Source: an uncultured Bacteroidota bacterium (lineage in GTDB: Bacteria; Bacteroidota; Bacteroidia; Bacteroidales; F082). Taken from it: DNA of 60,804 bases. This document shows, one piece after another, positions 51,086 through 60,061 of this stretch (position 1 is its first letter; each line of letters opens with the position of its first letter). The notes under the pieces were generated by a model that had not been told where the DNA came from, did not search any database, and saw only the letters and a list, made by a program, of their open reading frames with translations. The stretch covers positions 1 through 60,804 of the forward strand of contig UQNO01000009.1 of NCBI GenBank assembly GCA_900542475.1, read 5' to 3'. Both the position numbers and the translations under genes were made by a program.

Positions 51086-51583
51086 ATGGAAGATTACTTC
51101 AATGCCGAACAAACCAGTCAAAACTTTGAAGACCCCGCTCCACAGCGTCCGACAGCCCTTACCATAGCCTGCGTGTTCTCGTTCATCAACGCCGGATGGC
51201 AGATTCTGATGAATATCATCTCGTTTTTGTTTTACAACGTGATGCAAAACCTCGGTCAAGATGAGGATTATCTCGAAATGATGGAGAAGTTTGTGCCAGA
51301 CATCGACGAGTTCGGGGCTGTCATGCAACAGCAGCTTTCAATAAGTCGTGTCAGCTATCTACTCTTCGCCCTGCTGTTCGCCGGCTCTTTTATCGGTGTT
51401 TGTTATATGTGGAAATTGCAGAAAAAAGGCTTCCATATCTATACAATATCGCAGATTTTGATACTCATCGCCACTACGCTGCTTATCGCGAACGTCATTG
51501 GTGTATCGATACTCGGTTCGGCGATATCCACTTTCGTCTGGATAGGAATTTATTTTATTTTTTATAATAAAAAAATGCAATAA
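51086..51583 (+). CDS. Small membrane protein of unknown function
   Basis: A 165-residue protein with a soluble N-terminus rich in acidic and Pro residues and four hydrophobic segments (ALTIACVFSFINAGWQILMN, VSYLLFALLFAGSFIGVCYM, ILILIATTLLIANVIGVSIL, FVWIGIYFIFYNKK). No family is recognised. A TATCTTTG -7 element ends near 51064. Its stop codon abuts the next ATG (TAAATG), so it is the first gene of a three-gene operon ending in a nucleotide-kinase-like gene. Confidence 0.7.
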   Translation: MEDYFNAEQTSQNFEDPAPQRPTALTIACVFSFINAGWQILMNIISFLFYNVMQNLGQDEDYLEMMEKFVPDIDEFGAVMQQQLSISRVSYLLFALLFAGSFIGVCYMWKLQKKGFHIYTISQILILIATTLLIANVIGVSILGSAISTFVWIGIYFIFYNKKMQ

Positions 51584-52078
51584 ATGACAGAAGAGCAGGT
51601 CATAAAAGAGAGACAGAGTATTTTCAAGGAACGCAAGCATATCACGCTGGGTGTCAAGCTCGTGTGTTCGTTCGCGATTACTTATTACATACTTTTCTTG
51701 TCTTTCATGACCTATATCCTTGTCAAATACAACATCGTTTTTGGAGAAGGTTATATCGACAAAAACCTGAAAGAGGTTGTCGCGTCGCACCATTTCACCT
51801 TGTTCATCGTCGAATGGGTGTTGCTCGCCGCTATTGTCACAAGCCTGTTCCTTATATATTTCAAGAAACGTTTCGGCAAGTTTCTTTTCATGACATTAAC
51901 CATCTTGCTCGTTGTGTGTCAATTTTATACGACATATCCTCCAGCGTATGAGGTATATGTCCTGGAGCTTCTCATAGTGCTGATAATCGCGCCATTGAGG
52001 GTAATCTCCAAGTTTACCGAAAAGATTCAGATTGAGAAAAAGAAAAAGAAGAACAACCCTTTTAAAGAAGAGAAATGA
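51584..52078 (+). CDS. Small membrane protein of unknown function
   Basis: A 164-residue protein with four predicted membrane segments (LVCSFAITYYILFLSFMTYI, LFIVEWVLLAAIVTSLFLIY, FLFMTLTILLVVCQFYTTY, VLELLIVLIIAPLRVISKF) and a very basic C-terminus (KIQIEKKKKKNNPFKEEK). No family recognised. It begins at the base after the upstream stop and overlaps the next gene by four bases (ATGA), so its translation is tightly linked to both neighbours. Confidence 0.7.
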   Translation: MTEEQVIKERQSIFKERKHITLGVKLVCSFAITYYILFLSFMTYILVKYNIVFGEGYIDKNLKEVVASHHFTLFIVEWVLLAAIVTSLFLIYFKKRFGKFLFMTLTILLVVCQFYTTYPPAYEVYVLELLIVLIIAPLRVISKFTEKIQIEKKKKKNNPFKEEK

Positions 52079-52812
52079 ACCACATCACATTGTCGGGCGA
52101 ACTCGGTAGCGGGAAAAGCACCGTCGCCAATTATCTGATAAGCAAAATGCCTTTTAAAATCGTGTCGGCTGGATTGTTGTTCAGGCAATTAGCCGCCAAG
52201 CACGGCATGTCGGCGAAGGAGTTCAATGAGTTTATCGAGAGCGACCCGAGGTACGACCATTATGTTGACGACACCATGGCGGAGCTTGGTCGTACCGGGG
52301 AGAAAATCATCTTCGACTCACGCATGGCATGGCACTTTGTGCCCTCCTCGTTCAAGATTTATCTTTATGTCGATGTGGACACTGCGACGGAGCGGATTTT
52401 CAACGATGTGGGGCGGGTGAGCGAGACGTATTCCGACAAGGCGACGGCGCGTCAGGAGATAATCGACCGCCGCAAAAGCGAACTGCTCAGGTATCGGAAC
52501 TTCTATCATTGCAACCTTGACGATTATAGCAACTACGACCTTGTCGTGGACACCAGCCACGCCACAAGAGAAGAAGTTAACGAATTGGTTTACAACAGTT
52601 TCAAGGCGTTTGACGAAAATCGTAAATATACGAAAATATGGCTTTCCCCAAAGTCATTAATAATAAAAGGTGACGTGGAATGCGATGGCGATGAACAGGT
52701 CGTCGTCAACAAAAAAGACGGTCGATTTGTTGTGGAGAAGGGAACTTTTAGAGTGAAAGATGCCATCGAAAAAGGCAAAAGCCTTGTGGCTGTTGACATT
52801 GTGAAATGTTGA
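52075..52812 (+). CDS. Cytidylate kinase-like nucleotide kinase
   Basis: A 245-residue protein with the P-loop LSGELGSGKSTVANYL at its start and FDSRMAWHFVP further on, resembling the cytidylate_kin2 (AAA_17) family. The nucleotide-kinase fold covers residues 1-185; the last ~50 residues (WLSPKSLIIKGDVECDGDEQ, VVNKKDGRFVVEKG) form an added small beta domain. The substrate could be CMP/dCMP, but the family also includes proteins of unknown function. It is the third gene of the operon with two membrane proteins. Confidence 0.72.
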   Translation: MNHITLSGELGSGKSTVANYLISKMPFKIVSAGLLFRQLAAKHGMSAKEFNEFIESDPRYDHYVDDTMAELGRTGEKIIFDSRMAWHFVPSSFKIYLYVDVDTATERIFNDVGRVSETYSDKATARQEIIDRRKSELLRYRNFYHCNLDDYSNYDLVVDTSHATREEVNELVYNSFKAFDENRKYTKIWLSPKSLIIKGDVECDGDEQVVVNKKDGRFVVEKGTFRVKDAIEKGKSLVAVDIVKC

Positions 52813-52866
52813 TATTTTTGTTGATAAAAACCCGAAAAAAAGCATCCTAATCATTGAAGTTTTATA

Positions 52867-52874
52867 TAAATTTG
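52867..52874 (+). promoter_or_regulatory. -7 element of the nrd operon
   Basis: TAAATTTG, 23 bases before the leader frame at 52897; no convincing -33. Confidence 0.45.
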
Positions 52875-52896
52875 CAATGATAAAGTTGGTGAAATC

Positions 52897-52980
52897 ATGA
52901 AAAAAATCAACGATGCCCCCCTGTTGATAGTCATGGATTTTACTAAAAAACGAGCAATAACATATAAAACAAACAAGTAG
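52897..52980 (+). CDS. Possible 27-residue leader peptide before nrdD
   Basis: ATG 52897 to TAG 52978-52980 encodes MKKINDAPLLIVMDFTKKRA followed by ITYKTNK. It lies between the -7 element and nrdD, and its stop codon ends one base before the nrdD ATG (TAGTATG), the right distance for reinitiation. Nothing in the peptide suggests attenuation by a particular amino acid. It may be chance. Confidence 0.35.
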   Translation: MKKINDAPLLIVMDFTKKRAITYKTNK

Positions 52981-52981
52981 T

Positions 52982-55072
52982 ATGGAGTTTAACCAGGTCT
53001 TTATTATCAAGAGAAATGGCAAGCGCGAGCCTTTCTCCGTTGACAAGATTAAAAATGCAATTCAGAAAGCCTTCCTCAGCGTCGGTAGCTTTGCTCCGCA
53101 GGAGGTTCTCACCAACATCATGAGCCGTGTAGGCATCCACGACGGGGTTTCTGTCGAAGAGATTCAGAACCAAGTGGAAAACGCTCTCATGGCGGAACGT
53201 TATTACAACGTCGCCAAGTCGTACATTCTTTATCGTCAGCGTCATTACGAGGACCGGGAGGTGAAGGACAAGCTTGACTTTCTCATCAACTACTGCAACG
53301 CACAGAATGCGGCGGAAGGAAGTAAATACGATGCCAACGCCAACGTGGAGAAGAAAAACATCGCCACCCTCATCGGCGAGCTCCCCAAGTCAAACTTCAT
53401 ACGCCTCAACCGTCGTATGCTCTGCGACAGAATCAAAGACATGTACGGCAAAGAAGTTGCCGACAAATACATAGAGTTGCTGAACCATCATTTCATATAT
53501 AAAAATGACGAGACAAGCATTGCGAACTATTGCGCCTCCATCACCATGTATCCTTGGCTGCTCGATGGCACCAAGTCTATCGGCGGCAACGCCACACGCC
53601 CCACAAACCTCAAGTCGTTCTGTGGCGGATTCATCAACATGGTGTTCATGGTGTCGAGCATGTTGAGCGGTGCCTGCGCAACCCCGGAGTTCTTGATGTA
53701 TCTCAACTATTTCATCGGAATGGAATATGGAAAAGACTATTATACCCGCGCCAATGAAGTCGTCGATCTCTCGACACGCAAACGCACCCTCGACAAGGTC
53801 GTCACCGACTGCTTCGAACAAATAGTCTATTCAATAAATCAACCTACCGGGGCGCGTAACTATCAGTCGGTGTTCTGGAATATCTCATACTACGACAAAT
53901 ACTACTTCAAGAGCATCTTCGGCAACTTCTACTTCCCCGACGGAAGTCAGCCTGACTGGGACTCGCTTAACTGGCTCCAGAAACGCTTCATGAAATGGTT
54001 CAACGCCGAGCGTCTCAAGACCGTTTTGACTTTCCCGGTCGAGACCATGGCTCTCCTTTCTGAAAACGGCGACATCGCCGACAAGGAATACGCCGACTTC
54101 ACCGCCGAGATGTACGCCGAAGGTCACTCGTTCTTCACATACGTCAGCGATAACGCCGACTCGTTGAGCTCATGCTGCCGTCTCCGTAACGAAATCAAAG
54201 ATAACGAGTTCAGCTATACCCTCGGCGCCGGTGGCGTGTCAACGGGCTCTAAAAGCGTGCTCACCATCAACATGAACCGTTGCATACAGTATGAAGAGCA
54301 GAACCACATGCCATTCCTCAGCTTCGTGGAAGAGGTAATCGACCTCATGCACAAAGTGCAGATGGCATACGATACCAACCTCCGCTATCTCGGCGAAAAA
54401 GGTATGCTCCCGCTGTTCGACGCAGGTTACATCGCAATCGACCGCCAGTATCTCACAATAGGTGTCAACGGTATTGTCGAAGCAGCGGAGTTTAAAGGTA
54501 TAGAAATTAGCGATAACCCTGAATATCAACATTTTGTGGAACAGATATTAAGTCTTGTCGAAACTTATAACAAAAAATACAAACAGCCGGGCCTCATGTT
54601 CAACTGCGAGATGATTCCTGCGGAAAACGTGGGCGTGAAACATGCTAAATGGGATAAGGAAGACGGCTACAAGGTTCCGCGCGACTGTTATAACAGCTAC
54701 TTCTATGTCGTTGAAAACCCCAATACTAACGTTCTCGATAAGTTTAAACTGCACGGCGAGCGTTATATCAAGCACCTCACAGGCGGCTCGGCACTGCACT
54801 GCAACCTTGAGGAACATCTCACACAAGAGCAATACCGCCAACTTTTGAGAGTGGCGTCGAAAGAAGGCTGTAATTACTTCACTTTTAATATCCCTAACAC
54901 AGTGTGCAACAAATGCGGACATATCGACAAGCGTTTTATCAAGAAATGTCCGAAGTGTGGCAGCGAACATCTCGACTACCTCACGCGTGTTATCGGTTAT
55001 ATGAAACGCGTAAGCAACTTCTCGGCGGCGCGTCAGGTGGAGGCGGGCAAACGTTTCTACGCTAAATTTTAG
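52982..55072 (+). CDS. nrdD: Anaerobic (class III) ribonucleoside-triphosphate reductase
   Basis: A glycyl-radical enzyme making deoxynucleotides without oxygen. An ATP-cone regulatory domain (VFIIKRNGKREPFSVDKIKN) covers residues 1-95. The catalytic barrel includes FVYVSDNADSLSSCCRLRN with a Cys pair and NYCASITMYPWLLDGTKSIGG. The C-terminus has the zinc site CNKC...CPKC, followed by the radical loop TRVIGYMKRVSN, with Gly672 as the likely radical site. Length 696 aa. nrdG follows after 11 bases. The gene indicates anaerobic growth. Confidence 0.96.
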   Translation: MEFNQVFIIKRNGKREPFSVDKIKNAIQKAFLSVGSFAPQEVLTNIMSRVGIHDGVSVEEIQNQVENALMAERYYNVAKSYILYRQRHYEDREVKDKLDFLINYCNAQNAAEGSKYDANANVEKKNIATLIGELPKSNFIRLNRRMLCDRIKDMYGKEVADKYIELLNHHFIYKNDETSIANYCASITMYPWLLDGTKSIGGNATRPTNLKSFCGGFINMVFMVSSMLSGACATPEFLMYLNYFIGMEYGKDYYTRANEVVDLSTRKRTLDKVVTDCFEQIVYSINQPTGARNYQSVFWNISYYDKYYFKSIFGNFYFPDGSQPDWDSLNWLQKRFMKWFNAERLKTVLTFPVETMALLSENGDIADKEYADFTAEMYAEGHSFFTYVSDNADSLSSCCRLRNEIKDNEFSYTLGAGGVSTGSKSVLTINMNRCIQYEEQNHMPFLSFVEEVIDLMHKVQMAYDTNLRYLGEKGMLPLFDAGYIAIDRQYLTIGVNGIVEAAEFKGIEISDNPEYQHFVEQILSLVETYNKKYKQPGLMFNCEMIPAENVGVKHAKWDKEDGYKVPRDCYNSYFYVVENPNTNVLDKFKLHGERYIKHLTGGSALHCNLEEHLTQEQYRQLLRVASKEGCNYFTFNIPNTVCNKCGHIDKRFIKKCPKCGSEHLDYLTRVIGYMKRVSNFSAARQVEAGKRFYAKF

Positions 55073-55083
55073 CATCAAGTGAA

Positions 55084-55536
55084 ATGCTGAAATATTACAA
55101 CTACGACATCGTTTTTCAGGAAGTTCCTGATGAAGTGAGTTTGGCGATAAATATCACTAACTGCCCGAATCGCTGCCCCGACTGTCATAGCCGGCATCTG
55201 TGGGAGAATGTTGGCGAGGAGCTCACGGAAAACGAGTTGAACAGACTCGTTCAGAGATACCAAGGCGACATCACCTGTGTGTGCATCATGGGTGGTGACG
55301 CCTCGAAATACGAGGTCGAACAGATGGCGCATTATATCAAAAGAAATCTTGGTCTTAAAGTCGCCTGGTATTCCGGAAGAAACGACCAGCCGGCAAATAT
55401 CAACGACTTCGATTATGTTAAATTCGGCTCCTACATCGCAGAGAGGGGCGGGCTGAAGTCGCCCGACACCAACCAGCGTTTCTACAAAATAGTAGATGGC
55501 GAGCTCATTGACATCACTCATCGTTTCAGAAAATGA
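55084..55536 (+). CDS. nrdG: Anaerobic ribonucleotide reductase-activating protein
   Basis: A radical SAM activase that installs the glycyl radical on NrdD. The cluster motif CxxxCxxC is in ITNCPNRCPDCHSRHLWENV (near residue 30), followed by CIMGGDASKYEVEQMA. Length 150 aa is normal. It follows nrdD directly and overlaps the next gene (ATGA, 55533-55536), extending the operon into lipid acyltransferase genes, an unusual partner set. Confidence 0.95.
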   Translation: MLKYYNYDIVFQEVPDEVSLAINITNCPNRCPDCHSRHLWENVGEELTENELNRLVQRYQGDITCVCIMGGDASKYEVEQMAHYIKRNLGLKVAWYSGRNDQPANINDFDYVKFGSYIAERGGLKSPDTNQRFYKIVDGELIDITHRFRK

Positions 55537-56339
55537 ATAATCATATCGACATAGAGAGGGTATTGGCATCTAAAGGCATCAAGACGCGTTCTTGGGTCAT
55601 ACGTCTGCTGAATCGTCTTCTGCATGTCGATGAAATAAATGAATGCCTTGATTTATATGGTGATAGGGAAGGGGTCGAGTTTGCCCGGGCTATCATGAAT
55701 CACCTCGATATCACTGTGGATTTGCGCAATGCGGAGCGAATCCCGAAAAAAGGGAATCCTATCATTGTCGCCAATCACCCTCTCGGTGGCCCCGATGGCA
55801 TGGCTCTCATCGCCGCCGTGGGCTCGGTGCGCAACGACATCCTCTTCCCGGTCAACGATTTCCTGATGTATGTCGAACAACTCAAACCAGTGTTTGTGCC
55901 TATCGACAAGGTGCAGGGCAACCGTAGCACATCTAAAGGTATCACCGCGGCGTTTGCGGACCAGAATATTCTGCTGTACTTCCCGGCGGGTCTGTGCTCG
56001 CGGCGCATCAAAGGGGAAATCATCGACCTCGAATGGAAATCGACAGTGGTGAAGAAAGCCATACAATATCACCGCGACATCATTCAGGTGCATATCGAGG
56101 CGCGTAACCGCCGCCGTTTCTACACCATAGCTAATTGGCGCAAACGTCTCGGCATCAAGTTTAACTTCGAGATGGCACTGCTTCCAGGCGAGATGTTCGC
56201 ACAAAGAGGCAAGACATTCCGTATGACCGTGGGCGAGCCTATCCCTTGGCAGACACTCGACGACGGCACTCCAGCCATCGAATGGGCGCAACGTCTGCAT
56301 GACCAGATATATAACATAAAACAAACTAAAAAACAATGA
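55533..56339 (+). CDS. glsA: PlsC-like O-acyltransferase, probable glycine-lipid GlsA
   Basis: A membrane-associated acyltransferase with the active-site stretch PIIVANHPLGGPDGMALIAA near residue 75 and LLYFPAGLCSRRIKGEIIDL near residue 150 that binds the acyl acceptor. It has no signal or membrane anchor. In Bacteroides thetaiotaomicron, a PlsC-like gene next to a GNAT gene makes glycine lipids; the pairing with the following gene matches that layout. Length 268 aa. The precise acceptor (glycine versus ornithine or another amino acid) cannot be read from sequence. Confidence 0.72.
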   Translation: MNNHIDIERVLASKGIKTRSWVIRLLNRLLHVDEINECLDLYGDREGVEFARAIMNHLDITVDLRNAERIPKKGNPIIVANHPLGGPDGMALIAAVGSVRNDILFPVNDFLMYVEQLKPVFVPIDKVQGNRSTSKGITAAFADQNILLYFPAGLCSRRIKGEIIDLEWKSTVVKKAIQYHRDIIQVHIEARNRRRFYTIANWRKRLGIKFNFEMALLPGEMFAQRGKTFRMTVGEPIPWQTLDDGTPAIEWAQRLHDQIYNIKQTKKQ

Positions 56340-57394
56340 GCATCATGGATCTGTCGTATATTAGCCCCCCGGTATCCCGCGAACTTATCAAAAAAGAATT
56401 GGAAAGAAAACATTTCCTGCGTCATACCAACCATGGTGGCAAGGAAATCTATGTCACTACCGCGTCATTGTCGCCGAACATCATGCAAGAGATAGGACGT
56501 CTGCGTGAACTGTCGTTCGCGACGGAAGGCGGCGGCACAGGCAAGCCTTTCGACATCGACGAGTTCGACATGCTGCCGGAACCATATTGCTTCAAACAAC
56601 TCTTCGTGTGGGACCCGGAAAACGAGGAGATTGTGGGCGGCTATCGCTTCATCCACGGCAGCAACATGTTCCGCTCTGTTGACGGCTCCATTTATACCCC
56701 TACAGCCGAACTGTTTCACTTTACCGATAATTTCATAGAGAATTATCTGCCCTATACTCTTGAGTTGGGACGTTCTTTCGTTCAGCCTGCATATCAGCCG
56801 GGCACCGACATCCGCAAAGGAATGTATTCTTTGGATAACCTCTGGGACGGTCTTGCCACACTGGCGATGGAGATGCGCAACACGAAATATTACTTCGGCA
56901 AAATAACCATGTATCCTCACATGAACCGTCAGGCAAAAGATATGATTCTGTATTTCTATCAGAAACATTTTCCCGATAAGGACGGCTTGGTCTATCCAAA
57001 CGAGCCTATGAAGATAACGACCGACTATAATAAGCTTCACGAGATTTTCAGTGGCAAAAACTACAAGGAAGACTACCAGATTCTGCAACGCTCGGTGCGT
57101 GAACTCGGCTCGTATGTGCCTCCGCTCGTGAATGCGTATATGAGCCTCTCGTCCACAATGCTCTCATTCGGCACAGCATATAACCACGCTTTCGGTGAAA
57201 CCGACGAAACAGGCATACTTGTGGCAGTGAACGACATATATCCGGAAAAAAGCGAAAGACATCTTAAATCGTATATAACACGTAACCCGTTGTTTATGAG
57301 ACGTAAACTGTTTAGGATAACCCGACCGACAGGACCACTTAATAAAATACTCCATAAAAAAAACGACAACAATCAAATAGAGACACTGTTATAG
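56336..57394 (+). CDS. glsB: GNAT-type N-acyltransferase, probable glycine-lipid GlsB
   Basis: A 352-residue acyl-ACP-dependent N-acyltransferase of the hemolysin/OlsB-like group (older annotations say 'hemolysin'). Recognisable blocks are LRELSFATEGGGTGKPFDIDEFD, CFKQLFVWDPENEEIVGGYRF, TLELGRSFVQPAYQP and LDNLWDGLATLAMEMRN. In Bacteroides the first step of glycine lipid synthesis, N-acylation of glycine, is done by this type of protein. It overlaps the preceding acyltransferase by four bases. A perfect hairpin terminator covers its stop codon. Confidence 0.75.
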   Translation: MSIMDLSYISPPVSRELIKKELERKHFLRHTNHGGKEIYVTTASLSPNIMQEIGRLRELSFATEGGGTGKPFDIDEFDMLPEPYCFKQLFVWDPENEEIVGGYRFIHGSNMFRSVDGSIYTPTAELFHFTDNFIENYLPYTLELGRSFVQPAYQPGTDIRKGMYSLDNLWDGLATLAMEMRNTKYYFGKITMYPHMNRQAKDMILYFYQKHFPDKDGLVYPNEPMKITTDYNKLHEIFSGKNYKEDYQILQRSVRELGSYVPPLVNAYMSLSSTMLSFGTAYNHAFGETDETGILVAVNDIYPEKSERHLKSYITRNPLFMRRKLFRITRPTGPLNKILHKKNDNNQIETLL

Positions 57395-57406
57395 TGTCTC
57401 TATTTG
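57374..57406 (+). terminator. Terminator overlapping the end of glsB
   Basis: CAAATAGAGACACT (57374-57387) pairs perfectly with AGTGTCTCTATTTG (57393-57406) around GTTAT. The glsB stop (TAG, 57392-57394) lies in the hairpin. The T run after it is short, so it may depend on other factors. Confidence 0.7.
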
Positions 57407-57544
57407 TCTCTAAACTAAAAATATGGCCTGTTTTTGTCATTCATTCTGATTGCAAAAATATATCGAATCCCCAACATGGCACCTCGCCATAATTGATGAT
57501 TTTATAAAATCATGATACCTAATAATGGCTATCTTGCTCGACGG

Positions 57545-57579
57545 TGTCTTTTCGACCGACTGCAAGGAACGGAGAAATC
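57545..57579 (+). repeat. Dispersed palindromic element upstream of the hemerythrin gene
   Basis: GTCTTTTCGACCGACTGC, then AAGGAACGGAGAAATC: a divergent family member in the 238-base gap between glsB and the hemerythrin gene. A -7 candidate TAATTTTG (57606-57613) for the hemerythrin gene follows. Confidence 0.7.
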
Positions 57580-57632
57580 TTAGACGTTTGTATCGGAAAA
57601 ATCACTAATTTTGCGGAAAAATAATCACTACA

Positions 57633-58313
57633 ATGAAAAAAGTCTTTTCGGAAAATATGAAAATGGCCGACCTCGTCCTCGGCAATCCGAATCTCCTGCT
57701 GATGTTTCCGCGCTTCGGCATGAATCTGGGATTCGGCGACTACAGTGTCGCGGAAGTGTGCGAGATGAATCATGTCCCTGCACGCTTCTTCCTTATGGTG
57801 TGCAACATTTATTGCAACGACGATTTCTCGCCCTCTGCCGACGACATAGCCTCTGTTGACCTTAAAACATTGATCGGCTACCTGTCGGAGTCGCATAAAT
57901 ATTATCTCAACGAGCGCCTGCCACATATCGAGGAACATCTTAACCGTATCATTGATGCCTGTGTGCCGAAATATGGCAATATGTTGCGCCGTTTCTTCGA
58001 TGAATATAAAAATGAAGTGGTGGCCCATTTCATCTATGAGGAAAAAAATGTGTTTCCGTATCTTCAACAGATTGCGAATCAGAATGTCAAGACTGATTAC
58101 AAAATAAATGTCGTCCACGAAAACCACACTAATATCGAAGATAAACTCTCGGATTTGATGAATATCCTTGTGAAATACCTCCCGGCAGACGTGTTTCCCA
58201 AGGAACGTATCGAAATAGCATTGGATATCAATGATATTTCTGCTGATTTGATGAATCACGCTCTCATTGAGGAACGCGTTTTAATTCCTTTTGTCGAATC
58301 GTTAGAATCTTGA
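57633..58313 (+). CDS. Hemerythrin-like RIC/YtfE-type protein
   Basis: A di-iron helical-bundle protein resembling the RIC (repair of iron centres; YtfE/ScdA) family, which protects or repairs iron-sulfur clusters under nitrosative or oxidative stress. Metal-ligand candidates include HIEEHLNRI, HFIYEEKNVFPYL, VVHENHTNIEDKL and MNHALIEERVLIPF. The N-terminal ~75 residues (NMKMADLVLGNPNLLLMFPR, DYSVAEVCEMNHV) form the ScdA-like first domain without the usual CC motif. Length 226 aa. It is followed four bases later by a LuxR-type regulator, a pair also seen in other Bacteroidales. Confidence 0.85.
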   Translation: MKKVFSENMKMADLVLGNPNLLLMFPRFGMNLGFGDYSVAEVCEMNHVPARFFLMVCNIYCNDDFSPSADDIASVDLKTLIGYLSESHKYYLNERLPHIEEHLNRIIDACVPKYGNMLRRFFDEYKNEVVAHFIYEEKNVFPYLQQIANQNVKTDYKINVVHENHTNIEDKLSDLMNILVKYLPADVFPKERIEIALDINDISADLMNHALIEERVLIPFVESLES

Positions 58314-58317
58314 ACCA

Positions 58318-58920
58318 ATGAAATCCGACAACAAAATAATCATTGTGGAGCCGTCGCCTATTGTCAGCGCCGGTCTCGCTTCGTATTTCGACGACACCAA
58401 GCAGATTTCCGTCGTCTCGCAGCTCGACAGCCTCGACAGGCTTGAGGAAAAACTCGCTGCATATAATCCTGAAATGTTGATAATCAACCCATTGCTTGTG
58501 TCATTCGCTGCCAACGAAATGTTCCGGAAAGTGCTTCGCGACTTCCCGAATGTGATTGCCGTGGCCTTGGTGACATCGTATATTGATAAAACCGTCCTGG
58601 ACTATTTTGGAGATGTCATCGAGATGAACGATACCAAGCAAAAGGTTGTGTCTAAAATTTTCAACCTGTTGAACGATAATAATTTAGTTCAAGAAAAAAC
58701 CGAAAGTGTAGAACTTTCCAATCGTGAAACAGATGTTTTAGTAGCCCTTGTCAAAGGCATGACTAACAAAGAGATAAGCGATAAACTATTTATCTCTGTG
58801 CATACCGTTATCACTCACAGGAAAAACATCATCCGAAAAACCGGCATCAAATCCGTTTCGGGTTTGACGGTTTACGCCTTGCTGAACAATCTGGTTGATG
58901 AAAGCGAAATTTATAAATAG
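58318..58920 (+). CDS. LuxR-family regulator with pseudo-receiver domain
   Basis: A two-domain DNA-binding protein. The C-terminal ~65 residues are a LuxR/GerE helix-turn-helix (LSNRETDVLVALVKGMTNKE, ISDKLFISVHTVITHRKNII). The N-terminal ~120 residues fold like a response-regulator receiver (KIIIVEPSPIVSAGLASYFDD), but the phosphorylation Asp is replaced (MLIINPLLVS) and the acidic pair is reduced to EP. It is therefore unlikely to be controlled by a histidine kinase. It probably responds to another signal and may regulate the hemerythrin gene four bases upstream. Confidence 0.85.
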   Translation: MKSDNKIIIVEPSPIVSAGLASYFDDTKQISVVSQLDSLDRLEEKLAAYNPEMLIINPLLVSFAANEMFRKVLRDFPNVIAVALVTSYIDKTVLDYFGDVIEMNDTKQKVVSKIFNLLNDNNLVQEKTESVELSNRETDVLVALVKGMTNKEISDKLFISVHTVITHRKNIIRKTGIKSVSGLTVYALLNNLVDESEIYK

Positions 58921-59061
58921 TCTTTAGTCGTTAGTAATCAATGTTAATAAAAAAATAATGATCAGCGATTAAAAATCAGGTAACTATATACATTGTTACA
59001 TAAAATAATTTTGTCATGTGTGAAATTATTCGTGTCTCCGCATTTGTAAACAGATACGAAT

Positions 59062-59415
59062 ATGGACGTAACTGACTTCAAGTCAGTTGTCGAACTTTTA
59101 GATACCTTCAAAGATGAGCAAAGTTGCATCGAACATCTTGAATGCTTGCCTTGGGATGGGAATGTTGTAAGCCCTTTCGCCCCAACATCTGTTGTCTATA
59201 AGTGCAAGAACAATCGCTATCGCTGTAAGAACACGGGAAAGTATTTTAATGTCAAAACCAACACTCTTTTTATCCCAAATCGGCGATTTGGTATAAATTA
59301 CGGATTGCATACTCTTTACAATCCGACAACAAAGATACGACGTTTCCCCGACAACGAAAAAGTTTTTTCAATATACAATAAACAAGTATATAATACGTTG
59401 TTAATTATAGATTGA
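59062..59415 (+). pseudogene. Degenerate IS1595-family transposase N-terminus
   Basis: A 117-residue frame matching the zinc-ribbon N-terminal part of IS1595/ISXO2-type transposases (LLDTFKDEQSCIEHLECLPW, YKCKNNRYRCKNTGKYFNVK). The cysteines that should form CPxC...CxxC are partly lost (VSPFA, CKNTGKYF), and the catalytic DDE region is absent. Sequence after residue ~75 no longer resembles the family. It is a decayed insertion sequence relic. The 141 bases upstream hold nothing recognisable. Confidence 0.7.
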
Positions 59416-59482
59416 AAAATAAAGTGTAAACCAATATATAGTTTCCTTAACATAATTCATTAACAATTAAAATTTCAACAAA

Positions 59483-60061
59483 ATGAAAAAGCAAATGAAA
59501 TTCCTTGTTGCAGTGGCAACAGTGCTCATCGCAGCAGCAGGAATTGTAATATTACAATCGTGTAAGAAAGAACAGAATAAATCACTGAATTGTCATACAG
59601 TTCAAAACGAAATAGAGCATACTGATTCAACACAGAACATTCTGTTTTACAATAGTATAAATAGTAGCACCGACAAAGAAAGTTTTTTTGCAAAAATCTT
59701 AAAGATGAGATTATATAGAAAATCACGACATTGTAAGGACGGATTCGGTATATGTGAAATTTATATATTTGGACAACAAGTGTATAAGGGCATACCGGAT
59801 ACATTGCAACCATCACGAGAGATTTATTACGAGATATCCAGTCAAAATCCAGCCGACACCATTTTCCTGCTACTCGCCACTGATGTCTCCAACATTGATT
59901 ATCGTGATCTTGATTTGTATGTGGATGAAGATATTTATGGATATGGCGATGATTTCACGACACAAGTAATGGTGCCACATGGTGTATATCATTATGACCA
60001 AGCTCGTGGAGAGTATGGAGGATATGCTGTAAACTACACCATTAATGAAATTCAAAAATAA
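59483..60061 (+). CDS. Putative lipoprotein of unknown function
   Basis: A 192-residue protein with signal peptide and lipobox (MKKQMKFLVAVATVLIAAAG, then IVILQSCKK; lipidation at the Cys near residue 27). The mature part has regions rich in acidic and aromatic residues (SQNPADTIFLLLATDVSNID, LYVDEDIYGYGDD) but no family I know. Its stop overlaps the next start by one base (TAATG), so the two lipoproteins form an operon. Low-GC codon use differs from core genes nearby. Confidence 0.65.
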   Translation: MKKQMKFLVAVATVLIAAAGIVILQSCKKEQNKSLNCHTVQNEIEHTDSTQNILFYNSINSSTDKESFFAKILKMRLYRKSRHCKDGFGICEIYIFGQQVYKGIPDTLQPSREIYYEISSQNPADTIFLLLATDVSNIDYRDLDLYVDEDIYGYGDDFTTQVMVPHGVYHYDQARGEYGGYAVNYTINEIQK

